From the NCBI GenBank assembly GCA_002077065.1, contig NAJO01000054.1:162307-226306 (forward strand): a DNA stretch of 64,000 nt. Direction: 5' to 3'. Both the position numbers and the translations under genes were made by a program. This document shows, in pieces, positions 42,277-52,483 of this stretch (positions are counted from its first letter, which is position 1; every line of letters begins with the position of its first letter). The notes beneath the pieces are model-generated. The model searched no databases and was not told the DNA's origin. It saw only the letters and a program-made list of their open reading frames with translations. This stretch comes from Cryoendolithus antarcticus (lineage: Eukaryota > Ascomycota > Dothideomycetes > Cladosporiales > Cladosporiaceae).

Positions 42277-44265
42277 TCAAATGACAACCTTCTGGAAGTC
42301 AGCAATAAGTCGATTCACTTGCTGCATACTCGTCTCGTCGTAGTGCGATAGGATGTTTTCGGTCTCGTCGGCGTCATTGGTGCCGTCCATCGTAAGCGGA
42401 CTCAGATTTGCCACAGTCGGTTGCGCGGCCGCTGCCATCTTGTCGGTCATGAGCTTCGCCAGTAGCCAGTACTCTGGACAGAATCGCGAGAAGCCGACAC
42501 GCTTCCACATGGTCTGTGGTGTTGGTTTTGTGCCGATCAGAGGATCGTGATGTGAAGTCTGTCGATATGTCGTGGAGTAGATCCTGAATGCTTCCATCCA
42601 GTTGAGAAGTGCATTGCGGACTGGTGTCAAGTGTAGTTCCTGACCGAACGACTGCCGGATTTGAAATATGATAGAGTGCAAGGCTGTGAAGTGTCAGCTA
42701 GGGTGAGATTCCAGGCCCATAGTGAACTTACACGACGTCAACACGAAGAGGTTGAGAGGTCCAAGATCAGCCAGCGACAGCTGTAGCGGGACGTCGTTGC
42801 TGCTATGGCACAGTCTTCCAACTATGTCGGCTAGCACCAAACCTGTGGGACATGTTTGCGCAATGATCTGCTGGTAGCATTCGAGAGACGACTCAGCCTG
42901 GAAGCACGCTTCATTGTGCGCAAAGTGCATCCTAAGCTCTTTGATTGCAATTCTTGGCGGAAAGTTGTGGAAGATCACGAATGCGGTGTCCAGCAAGAAG
43001 ATCCAAAGTAGCACTCTGATAAACTGCTCACGGACCGCAAAGTCGTGCCATGAGAAGTCCGAAGCGAAGTGGTAGTCGGGATGTCGAGCATTCGCAAAGC
43101 CCAGATCTCGTGCTCTCGCCACGACCGCACTGTAACGTGAGCGCCGTATGCGTCGTCGACTCGCGACGCTACCTTCCCAATTCTGATACAAGCAGACAAC
43201 GTAGGCAGCTTGCAAGACTTGTACGTCTGACAGAGAAGGTAGCTGATCTTGTACATCGTCATCGGCGCACACGTCGAGATCGGCAAAGACAATTTCTTCG
43301 ACCGTGTTGAACCAGAATCGAGCGGAGGTGACGTCTGTGGCCACAGGTGAGACGGCTGCGCCAATCACTGCCATCGCTGCGACTAGTGATATTGTCGCAG
43401 TCGTGATGTCGAATGAGCAATGTACGAAATTGACGTTGGAGTGCCAGATGGCCCAGTAAAGCGAGTGATACAGTCGCAATCTGTCCGGCGCGAAGAATTT
43501 GCGACACGCTTGTTCTGTCGCTGGTGACCATACGTGCTCGACTGGGCTGTTTCGTGCCTTCGTACGAATAGTCTCGCATAGCACGCTGATGGTCTCGTTG
43601 GACTTGGCCGTCAAAGGATCATTAGAATGGCCTGCAGAGTATTGCCAACGATCAATCTCAAAGTGAGCATACGTCTCTAGCCTCTCTGCCTCGGTGCCGC
43701 AATCGAATGACCCAGTGAGTCCAGTGTTTCTGGTGAAGCCTTCCAGGAAGCGTAGAGCTGGCTCAGTGCTGGCCTCTGCCGAAACGTTGAAGGCTGGCAC
43801 CGGTGTCGCAGAGAATAAATCCTCGTTGCCCGGCATACCTTCGAATAGCGCATCAAGGAGCGTCGAGTCCTCCAGTAGACTGAAGTCGAATTGGAATGGT
43901 GGTGGTGCTGGTGTCGATTCATCATGCGCAACGTGTGCTTCGTCACTTGTGGCTAACGAGCAAGAAGCTCTGCGTTTCACACACGCTCCACATGGCCGCT
44001 CGAGATCGCAAGCTCGTTTGCTGGCGGCGCATTGCTCGCACGCCCGTCGCACAGCATGAGAAAGCTTTTGTCGTTTGCCAACGCAGGTCTGCTGATGTCG
44101 GCGCAAGACGTCTGAGCGTTGGAAGTCGGCATGACAGAGCTCGCAGATGTATGGTCGTGTATTGTCATGGGACTTGAGATGGCGCTGGAGGTGTTCAGGT
44201 CGCTTGTAGCTGCGATCGCATTGTGGACATTGGTAGGGCTCAGGTGAGTGAGTTGCGTCGTTCAT
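42277..44265 (-). CDS. Transcription factor with two C2H2 fingers plus Zn2Cys6 cluster
   Basis: Probable nuclear regulator. Exons 42732-44265 and 42277-42683 give 646 aa. The 48-nt intron has GTAAGT, a GCTGAC branch and a CACAG acceptor, rebuilding FVLTSSLHSIIFQIRQ. The N-terminus has two fingers (YQCPQCDRSYKRPEHLQRH; YICELCHADFQRSDVLRRH, whose last ligand is Cys). It is followed within ~20 residues by a fungal binuclear cluster with six correctly spaced cysteines (CEQC, C, C, CGAC...C). The middle and C-terminal part is a helical fungal-specific regulatory domain. The C2H2-plus-Zn2Cys6 combination is a known but minority class. Its position upstream of the P450 (296 bp apart, same direction) makes local regulation possible, though unproven. 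Confidence 0.9.
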
Positions 44266-44771
44266 AGTTCATCCTTGATTGCTGCTCGTCTTCAATGGGA
44301 GAGTGAATCGGCGTACTGCGCATCTCACAAAGTCATGCTGTGAAATCCTGCATGCAGCACCATTCCTCCACAAGAGCAGAACGCCGCCACTATCGCTAGA
44401 TCTGGTCAGTGATGAGCTACTAACGAGCTTTGGCTCAGATCCTTTTTGTTATTGATGATCAGTGGCTATTTCATTATTAGTATGGTGAGGAGTGGAGATG
44501 CACATGGCACCCAAGTGCGGGGCTGAGGGTCTGAGAGATCCAGCAAGACATTCAGCTATATGATATGACCACCATTTCTTCTACCTCGATGAGTGTAGCC
44601 GCGAAATTGTAATGCACATGAAATCCTACAACCCTTCTAGACTTCAAAAATCTCTAGGATGTATGATCATGTCCTTGTATCACCCCAGCCGCACTGTCGA
44701 AATGGGTATACCCCAACGCCACATGTACCCATCCCGCTCGCTCGTCGCAGAAAAGAAATGCAGAACACAAC
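44266..44771. promoter_or_regulatory. Upstream region of the zinc-finger regulator
   Basis: 506 bp between two minus-strand genes; no gene or repeat seen. Confidence 0.4.
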
Positions 44772-47513
44772 TCACAGCATACTCTTCACCCCCTCCAACC
44801 GGAACTTCACGTCCCTAAGCGCCTTACTCGTCGGCTTCCACTCCTCGAACTCCTTCACCAACAGCATGACCTCATCCCCAAACTCCTCCTTGACCAGCTT
44901 CTCTTCTAGCAACCCTCGCACAGCCCAAGGCAGGTTGAATGGATTCGCCTCTTTAGGTGCAGAGTACGGGGCTATGACCGCGCCGATCCCGGGGAGCGAG
45001 TCGCCTGCACTGCCTCGGCGGAGCTTGTTGGCTGCGGCCGTGGTGGGAGGGTAGCCGGAGATGCTGGTGCGGCGGGTGGAAGCTGGTCTGTGCGAGGAGG
45101 AAGGGCTTGAGGGAGGCTTTGCAGATATTGCGACGTCTGTACTCTCGAGCGCGAAGTCAACTGCTAGGCGGTAGACTGCTAGGTCGTCGTAGACTCGACT
45201 ATGGCCATCGCCTCCTACTAGGCTGCCTGCTAGAGGTGCTGAGAGCTCGCGCAGCAGTCCATGGTCGCTCACGCCGCGATTCCGCAGCTTCGTCGCGAAA
45301 ATCACAAGATGCGTCAGGAAGTTCGGCGCATGCACACGTCCGTCGATGAAGACTGCGCGGTTGACGTAAGGATGAGTAAGCGGACAGTGCAGGCTTGATT
45401 CGAGGCTCACGAGCTGATCGTCCAAGCTGCCAGTGTATGTGATGCGCACACCATGGCGGAGACAGACGTCCAAGCTTTCGGCGTATGATTGCGAGACGCG
45501 CGAGTTGCTGTCGCAAAAGTCGAAGAGTTCCAGCGCGCTGCCGCCGAAGAGCCGGGATTTGTAGTCCAGGAAGGGACCGAGGTTTATGCCTGCCATCGCA
45601 CAGATACCAATTTTGGCGTTTGGTGCAAGGCAGTTCAGTTGGATTAGCTTGGCTACCAGGGCTATGGCCACAGGCACGCCTTGGCTGTGACAGTTGACGA
45701 GGATGAAGTCTGCTTGGCGCAGGTGACTAAGCCAGTTGAGCATGAGCTTCCACAGAGTGTTCACGCGGTCGCCGACTAGACCCTCGCCTTCGAGCGCGAC
45801 TTTTTCGATGCTGACATCTTTTACTGTTGGCTGACTCTGCTGACACCACGCTTTGATGGCTTCGGCGCCAGAGTTGGCGAATCGGATTGAAGTTCCCGTG
45901 GGTTGTCCGAGCACCTTCTGGATCAAGGGCGCAGGAAAGAAGCCATGGACACCGAGTGAGATAGCTTTCTTGACGACGGACTTGTTCGGTTTTATGTAGA
46001 CATGAGGTACGGCTGGCACGCTTTCGTTGATGTGTAATGTTTCCGCAAGCCATGTGCCGACTTGTTGGATGTACGTCGGGTTGGGTGCGGGACCGTAGCT
46101 CTCTGTGAAGGAAGGTAAGATGAGGTTCGGCCGAGACTTCGTGGCAGGTTTGGCGCCCTGTATTGTCTGTGTGTTGCTAATTTCCGCACGTGCGGGAGCA
46201 TCTGCAGTAGGCTTGATAGATGGCACTGGGATTGTCGGATCCTTCGACGTGATCTCACTACTCTCCTTCTTGCTACGCTTAGGCTTCAGCAGCCCGCTAG
46301 CGTCACTCGGTAGAGGCTTACTGGACTTCGGCTCACGCTGCTCGTTGAACTGTGCGGCCTCAGGATGACTCTGACTCGGCGTATCAGCGACAGCTAGCTC
46401 GCCGACTTGTCTCGCAGTGCCGCCAGGTGTCGGACTCTCGTCCTTTGAAGCTTTGTCCTGTGACCAAAAAGCCCAGCCCGCGGATTTCGGTCGCTCTGCA
46501 GCAGTCGCATCAATTGCGGGCACCTCAGTCTCCGCGACGGCCTTGTTGACACTTTGATCCGGGATATCAGAAGTACTATTCGTTGTGTCTCCTTGCTGTG
46601 GAGCACCTTCCGGCGTGGCAGCGTTATCATCGACGGCTTGCTGGTTCTGTGCATTGCTCCACAACCCAAACCACGATCGCGAAGAGTTTCCCGGTGCGCC
46701 TTGCACGATTTCTAGCGGCACGTCTTTCGGGACGTCACCTAAAGGTTGTGCAGAAGGAGGTTCGTTGATTGGCTCAGCCGCTTCGTCCTCGGGTGTCCCA
46801 GGTAGTGGTGTCGTGACCGCTGCTTCCTGATGTTTTGTGCTGTCCGTCTCGTCGGGACGTGACCACCAGCCGAACCATGTCTGTGGTCTCACAGCACTCA
46901 TCACACTTTTTGCATCCTCCGCACCGGCGGTGTCTATGCTGGGCATAGGTGGCAGACTTGCTTCCTCGAGCACCACCGGCTTGCGCTCTGTTGCGGACTG
47001 ACTCTCAAACTTCGACTCGCCCTTACTTTCAGCAATACCATCCAGACTTTTCAGCTTCTCGCCAGACGCAGCGCGGGGTCTGCTCTGATCACTTGCATCG
47101 CTTGTTGCATGCACTCGAGTAGGTTCAGCAACGAGCGGGATGCTCTTCCTACTGCCGCGCATGCTTTTGGACATGATGTGACCGGGGCGCCTGCTCGATT
47201 CGGCGATCTGCCTTCCAGCCTCTGCGAGTGCTTCTGAAGTCACGCCCTGTGCTACCGAGATCGACTCCCGGGCGGTCTCGGTGAGGGGACTTGCTTTTGA
47301 CCTCCACGCTGCCCCGTACCAGCTGTCTCGCGACGATTTTGGCGTTGATGGAGCGCCATTGCTAATCAGTGCATCTCCGCTTGCGGATGTCTGTGTAGCG
47401 CTGCCTTGACCGAGCGTGTCGACTTTTGTCGTATCTATCGTATGTGTTGCCTGATCGTCGGTGTTAACTGGCTCCTGCGGATTGAGACGCGACTTCTTCC
47501 TTTTCGGCGCCAT
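44772..47513 (-). CDS. Large alpha/beta-hydrolase-like protein (YMC020W-like group)
   Basis: Intronless, 913 aa from ATG 47513; an upstream GTG in the same frame was rejected. The first ~460 residues are disordered and rich in Ser, Pro and acidic residues. They contain four or five spaced W-containing repeats of the type RSWFGLWSNAQN, QTWFGWWSRPDE, SAGWAFWSQD and DSWYGAAWRS. The C-terminal half is a folded alpha/beta-hydrolase-like domain starting near ILPSFTESYGP. Its nucleophile-elbow region is LVNCHSQGVPVAIAL, where the usual first Gly of GxSxG is Cys. It ends with a conserved helical block (FNLPWAVRGLLEEKLVKEEF). Such proteins are widespread in ascomycetes, but the reaction is unknown; enzymatic activity is only inferred. 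Confidence 0.82.
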   Translation of the reverse strand: MAPKRKKSRLNPQEPVNTDDQATHTIDTTKVDTLGQGSATQTSASGDALISNGAPSTPKSSRDSWYGAAWRSKASPLTETARESISVAQGVTSEALAEAGRQIAESSRRPGHIMSKSMRGSRKSIPLVAEPTRVHATSDASDQSRPRAASGEKLKSLDGIAESKGESKFESQSATERKPVVLEEASLPPMPSIDTAGAEDAKSVMSAVRPQTWFGWWSRPDETDSTKHQEAAVTTPLPGTPEDEAAEPINEPPSAQPLGDVPKDVPLEIVQGAPGNSSRSWFGLWSNAQNQQAVDDNAATPEGAPQQGDTTNSTSDIPDQSVNKAVAETEVPAIDATAAERPKSAGWAFWSQDKASKDESPTPGGTARQVGELAVADTPSQSHPEAAQFNEQREPKSSKPLPSDASGLLKPKRSKKESSEITSKDPTIPVPSIKPTADAPARAEISNTQTIQGAKPATKSRPNLILPSFTESYGPAPNPTYIQQVGTWLAETLHINESVPAVPHVYIKPNKSVVKKAISLGVHGFFPAPLIQKVLGQPTGTSIRFANSGAEAIKAWCQQSQPTVKDVSIEKVALEGEGLVGDRVNTLWKLMLNWLSHLRQADFILVNCHSQGVPVAIALVAKLIQLNCLAPNAKIGICAMAGINLGPFLDYKSRLFGGSALELFDFCDSNSRVSQSYAESLDVCLRHGVRITYTGSLDDQLVSLESSLHCPLTHPYVNRAVFIDGRVHAPNFLTHLVIFATKLRNRGVSDHGLLRELSAPLAGSLVGGDGHSRVYDDLAVYRLAVDFALESTDVAISAKPPSSPSSSHRPASTRRTSISGYPPTTAAANKLRRGSAGDSLPGIGAVIAPYSAPKEANPFNLPWAVRGLLEEKLVKEEFGDEVMLLVKEFEEWKPTSKALRDVKFRLEGVKSML

Positions 47514-47825
47514 CACGAGCACCTGATCTCAGGAAATGTGTGCACCGCTCACGATCACACTTGAAGAGCCACACGTCGCGTCGGACAGAGCTTAACGCGT
47601 TGCAAGTGGAAATACCCGCCGAAAGTACCCGCTACATCGAGAGGTCGGCAAAGTGACGTCGTGGAAAACGTGGGCGATAAGGTGCGGTCCGTGGCGGATG
47701 TGGAGAGAGACGCCGAACCCCGAGCGTGGGGTGTGACAGCCGAGAAAATTACTGGGCTCGTCCTTTGAGATGCATGTCCATCTGAGACACATTGTACCCT
47801 CCTCAGGACAGAGTACTAGGCAGCA
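47514..47825. promoter_or_regulatory. Divergent promoter of the hydrolase-like gene and SPB1
   Basis: 312 bp between two start codons. No recognisable core element. Confidence 0.45.
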
Positions 47826-50439
47826 ATGGCGATCCAGAAGAAGGTATGCAGCACTCATCGCTCTGACCACAGTCCACTACTAAAACCACTCCCAGCACGC
47901 CAAAGCGCGCCTGGACAAGTACTACTACCTCGCCAAAGAAAAAGGCTACCGAGCACGTGCAGCGTTCAAGCTGATCCAGCTGAACAAGAAATATGGCTTT
48001 CTCCAGCAGTCGCGATGCCTTATCGATCTGTGCGCAGCGCCGGGGTCCTGGATGCAGGTCGCCGCCGAGACGATGCCCATTAAGAGTTTGATTGTCGGCG
48101 TCGATCTGGCACCAATCAGGCCCATGCCCAAGACGATCAGCTTTCAGGGTGATATCACGACAGACAAGACTCGTGCGATCATTCGTGGCCATCTCAAGAC
48201 GTGGAAGGCGGATACTGTGGTGCACGATGGTGCGCCTAATGTGGGTACGGCGTGGGTGCAGGATGCCTTTTCGCAGAACGAGCTCGTGCTGTGCTCGTTG
48301 AAGCTGGCGACCGAGTTCCTTGCTCCGAACGGCACTTTCGTGACGAAGGTCTTCAGATCGAAAGACAGCGCCAAGCTAGAGTGGATCTTCAAACAGCTTT
48401 TCGACAAGGTCGAGCAGACGAAGCCTCCTTCCTCACGTAATGTGTCTGCAGAGACCTTCTATGTCTGCCGAGGCTACAAGGCGCCGAAGCATCTGGACCC
48501 GAAGTTCCTCGACTCGAAGTATGCTTTCGCAGAGGTGGAGGAGGCGGCAGTCAACATGGAGGCTCGAGTCTTCAACCCAGAGAAAAAGAAGCGGAAGCGT
48601 GACGGGTACGATGAAGGGGACTGGACGCAATTTCATGAGGCCACTGCTAGCGAATTCGTAGAGGCAGCTGATCCGATCGAGATGCTTGGACGGCTGAATC
48701 GACTGCACTTCCGACAAGAAGGTGCTGGAGACATCGCACTTGCGGCACTAGACAAGCTACCGCAGACGACTGAGGAAGTCAGACTTTGTTGTCAGGATCT
48801 GAAAGTGCTGGGTCGGAAGGAGTTCAAGTTGCTACTGAGGTGGCGACTTAAGGCGAGAGACATCTTTGGCTTCCGAGTCAAGAAAGAGCCGGCGTCCGCC
48901 GCCGCTACAGTGGCTGGCAACAAGGACGATGTCATCGCTGAAGGTGCGTCAGGCGAGGAAGTTGCTGTGCTGGAGCCCATGGACGATGAGCTGCGATACC
49001 AGGCAGAGCTACAACACATGAAGGAGTCGCAGGACAAGTCGAAGCGCAAGGACCGCCGCAAGGAGAACGAGCGCAAGCAGAAGGAGATCGTGCGAATGCA
49101 GATGAACATGACTACGCCGTCTGAGATCGGTATTGAGGCTACAGGACCTGAGGGTGCGGATGCGACATTCAGGCTGAAGGATGTGGACAAGACCGGCATT
49201 GCAAAACAGCTCTCGCGTGGCCGTATGCATACTGCTGTCGAGCCAGAGAAGAAAGAGGAGACTGAGGAAGAGAGCGAGGACGAGGATGGCGATCGGTTAG
49301 AGACAGAGCTGGATGCAATGTATCAGGAGTACTCTGAGAAAAGGCAAGATCGTGATGCGAAGGTCAAAGCGAAGAGGCTACGCATACAAGCTCAGGGTGG
49401 GGAGGATGAAGATTTCGAGGGTTTCTCTGGGGACGAGGATGCTGCGGCGGAAAGCAGCGATGATGGACTCACGGAAGACGATGATGATGAGCTGTCCGAT
49501 GAGGATGGTGAGGACGCGCTGATGACCGATCTTGCTGAACGGCCGGCGCCGCGGAAGGATGGTCTGACTACTCGGGCTGCCACATTCTTCCAGCAAGATC
49601 TCTTCAAAGATATTGGAGGGATCGACATTGGTGCGGAGAGCGACGGTGAGGAGGATCCGAAAGACACGACCGAGCGCGACAGCGGGATTGATGTAGACTC
49701 TGGCTCTCCTTCGCCAGATGACGAAGAGTCAACGTTCGCCGCGTTCGACGATGATGACAGCGAGGCTGGGGACAACTCAGACGCTTCCTCGACAGGATCC
49801 ATCGAGGAAGTACCCACGGTCGACGCAGATTCCAGCGAGTGGGCTGACGAAGAAGAGGAACAAGACAAGTCTCGCCCCAGCATCGACATCATCACCGCCG
49901 AGGCTATGACCCTCGCCCACCAGCTCGCCACGGGTAAAGTGACGAAGCAACAGCTACTAGACGACAACTTCAATAAGTACTCCCTGCGTGACGTCGATGG
50001 CCTGCCAGAGTGGTTCTTAGATGATGAGGGTAAGCACTCCCGCCGTCATCGCCCGATCACCGCCGCAGCAGCACAAGCCATCAAGGAGAAGCAGCGTGCG
50101 CTGAACGCTCGGCCGATAAAGAAGGTGCGCGAAGCAAAAGCGCGCAAGACTTTCCGCGCTGCGAGGCGTTTGGAGAAGCTCAAGAAGAAGAGTGAAGGTC
50201 TTGCGGAAGGCGACGATCTGTCCGAGAAGGACAAGGGGAGGGAGATTGGGAAGTTGATGGCCAAGGCTAAGAAGGGTAGCTCGAAAAAGAAGCAGCCGGT
50301 GAGGGTAGTGGTAGCTGGTGGCTCGAACAAGGGTAAGGGCAGACCGAGGGGTGTCAAAGGGAAGTACAAGATGGTTGATAAGAGGTTGAAGACTGATGTT
50401 AGAGCTGAGAAGCGGTTGAAGAAGAAGATCAAGGGGTAG
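47826..50439 (+). CDS. SPB1: AdoMet-dependent rRNA methyltransferase Spb1
   Basis: Nucleolar 2'-O-ribose methyltransferase of the FtsJ/RrmJ family, acting on 25S rRNA in 60S assembly. Exons 47826-47843 (only six codons) and 47896-50439 give 853 aa. The 52-nt intron has a GTATGC donor and a CCCAG acceptor. Its removal yields MAIQKKHAKARLDKYYYLAKEKGY, given here in family terms as the K-rich start with the first catalytic Lys. The SAM motif LCAAPG is at 51-56, then VVHDGAPNVG and FVTKVFRSKD complete the K-D-K tetrad region. The middle has the Spb1-specific domain and long acidic stretches. The C-terminus is very basic (KKGSSKKKQPVRVV, RPRGVKGKYKMVD), as in yeast Spb1. Confidence 0.96.
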
Positions 50440-51081
50440 GCTATGTATGACCTTGCTAGGTGCAAGTACTATATTCTACGTTCGCTCGCAGCGTGTCGGT
50501 CTTGGACTACTTTCATCGATGCAATGGGCATCAGGCTATTGACTCTCAAGCAGGGATGGAATACTGCTTCAGCTCATTCATTGCACACCCTCGCTCTTTG
50601 TAGCAACTGCACGAATATTCATCGCCGTCACGAACAGCCATATGCCACTCAACGGCGCTGTACATACGCTCACGAACCAGTTCAGCCCGTCGCTCGGTAT
50701 CATGGTGGGGAATATCACCAGCGCCGACAGTAGTCCAAAATTGGGGAATACAAAGCCATACCACGTCAGGTGGAAGTGCATGACCGACGTGCGAAATGTG
50801 TAGCGGATACCGCGGGTTGTGAAGGTTTAGCCTTCCTGGAAGCATTCGTGGCTGGCTTCGTCAGACGCTGACTTTGCGGACCGGTCGGACTGCATACTTT
50901 TGATCCTCTCGAACCCTGAACCGCAGTGCCCTCGATCTTGCACTGTCCGACATCGACAGCCTGCCGACAGGATGTCAAGGTATATAATATATCATCGATG
51001 TGGTAGGTGAGCGACCATTTTCATCAACACAGTACTCAGTTCTCTACACCAAGTCTAACAACCATCACCATCTATTCAAGC
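50440..51081. other. Gap with a transporter-like remnant and the cupin promoter
   Basis: 642 bp between SPB1 and the bicupin gene. It holds the remnant described in the next entry. It also has AT-rich sequence (TATATAATATATCATC) at about 50981-50996, roughly 90-100 bp upstream of the cupin start, which could be its TATA region. Confidence 0.45.
50578..50820 (-). pseudogene. Remnant resembling the C-terminus of a TDT/SLAC1-type anion or malate transporter
   Basis: An isolated minus-strand frame encodes RYTFRTSVMHFHLTWYGFVF, then PNFGLLSALV, a second hydrophobic helix around SGIWLFVTAMNIRAV, and a stop. The W-x-F-x-FPN pattern followed by two helices and xxRAV resembles the last two membrane segments of fungal C4-dicarboxylate/sulphite transporters. 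A stop codon lies just upstream in the frame and no preceding exon is found in the 200 bp before it, so a full gene is absent. The assignment is by remembered family pattern only; chance similarity of a hydrophobic frame remains possible. Confidence 0.4.
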
Positions 51082-52261
51082 ATGGCCTCATCATCCAAGC
51101 ATGTCTTCCACGTCGCCGAGTCGAAGCCGACATGGCAGTCTGAGTATGGCAGTATCCAGCAGGTCACCTCGAATGAGCTGCCCATCTTGAAGGGCATGTC
51201 CTTTAAGCGACTTGTTCTAGAGAAGAAGGCAATCCGAGAGCCGCACTGGTAGGTCTTGAAGCCTTTGATTCTCGCTCACCTACTAACATCAACGCAGGCA
51301 CGCCAACACTCCCGAAATAACGTACTGTCTGTCCGGCTCTGCTCTGGTCTCGGTTCTCGACACCCACTCGCAGTTCGCCTCATTCACCATCTCAGCAGGG
51401 CAGATGTTCCACGTTGACTCTGGCAGCTTGCATCACATCGAGAACCTGTCAGATACCGAGTCAGCCGTGTTCCTGGTGTGCTTCAGACATGAAGATCCCG
51501 AAGACTTTGGGCTATCCTCTGCATTTGGTGCAATGACGCCAGCGGTGTCAGGTAATACTCACAATCTCCCAGCGAAAGCGTTCGATCACATCAAGTTCTC
51601 CACGGAGGAGAAGAAGATCGTCGTTCGTGAAGGTCCAGCCACGATACCGGACTGGGCGCATCATGCAGACCCACACAACTATGATGTCGAGGGCAAGGAG
51701 CCGCAGTACGTGTTGTCAGTCTTCAATCACATAATCGCATCCGCTAACACAAACGCCAGACTCCAAGGCGAAGGCATCGGCAGCGCCAAGCAAGCCAAAG
51801 CTCAGTACTGGCCCGCCGTCAAGAACCTAGCCATGTACTCCCTCCGTGTGAATGACGCAGCCATGCGCGAACCGCACTAGCACCCCATAACAGCCGAGCT
51901 AGGCTACGTAGACAAAGGCTTCGCTCGGATGTCGATTCTCGACCCAGATGGAAGCGTGGATACCTACACTGTGAAGCCGGGGGACATGTATTTCATCCCG
52001 GCAGCCTACCCGCACCAGATCGAAGTTCTACCTGAAGGAGGCGATGAGATTCACTTCTGTATCTTCTTCGATCAGGCCATGCCGCTGGATATTGGGTACA
52101 AGGCTAGTGCGGAGGCGATCCCGCATGAGGCTATGGCTGCTACGATGGGGATTAGCAGGAAGGATCTGCCGAAGATGGAGGGCACGACTGGGACGCCGTT
52201 ATTGGTCAAGAGAGTAAACCCGGTGGACCCGGTGAAGGAGTGGACGAAGGCGAAGCTGTAA
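51082..52261 (+). pseudogene. Bicupin (oxalate-decarboxylase-like) gene interrupted by one in-frame TAG
   Basis: Exons 51082-51248, 51298-51705 and 51760-52261 form 358 codons. Introns are 49 and 54 nt (GTAGGT with a CTACTAAC branch; GTACGT with CGCCAG). Two cupin barrels are complete. The first has REPHWHANTPEITYCLSG and LHHIENL. The second has REPH, then TAG at 51878-51880, then HPITAELGYV and AYPHQIEVL. The TAG sits where the first barrel and the family have Trp, between the two metal-binding histidines. Only one base (TGG to TAG) separates it from an intact reading frame, and no other lesion is visible. As written, translation would stop after 231 residues, losing the second barrel. A sequencing error, a polymorphism or a very young pseudogene are all possible. 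Confidence 0.85.
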
Positions 52262-52483
52262 ATTGTATGCTTGTTTGAATCGGGCGGAAGTTGATGGGTC
52301 TTCATTGTAGCTTCACTGATCTTTCACAATTCAATGCTGCCGATTAGTTACGAGCACAGCTGTTCACTTTGAGATCGAGCGGCTGCAACTTCAAGTTGCC
52401 AGTTCAGAGATGTATCTTGCAGCCCGTGTCTCACTCTATGGCCTCTCGGGTACGCGACTTGGGCGAATAATCAGACGCCTCTC

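Noticed and set aside
39311..44265. Classical secondary-metabolite gene cluster
   Set aside because: No polyketide synthase, NRPS, terpene synthase or DMATS is present in the window.
51878..51880. Programmed readthrough or a recoded amino acid at the cupin TAG
   Set aside because: TAG ends ordinary genes in this window (for example the PUB1-like gene) and no special context or structure is visible; a simple nonsense change explains it.
51840..51930. A hidden intron removing the cupin TAG
   Set aside because: The sequence on both sides of the TAG encodes conserved cupin residues in the same frame, so removing it would delete the motif.
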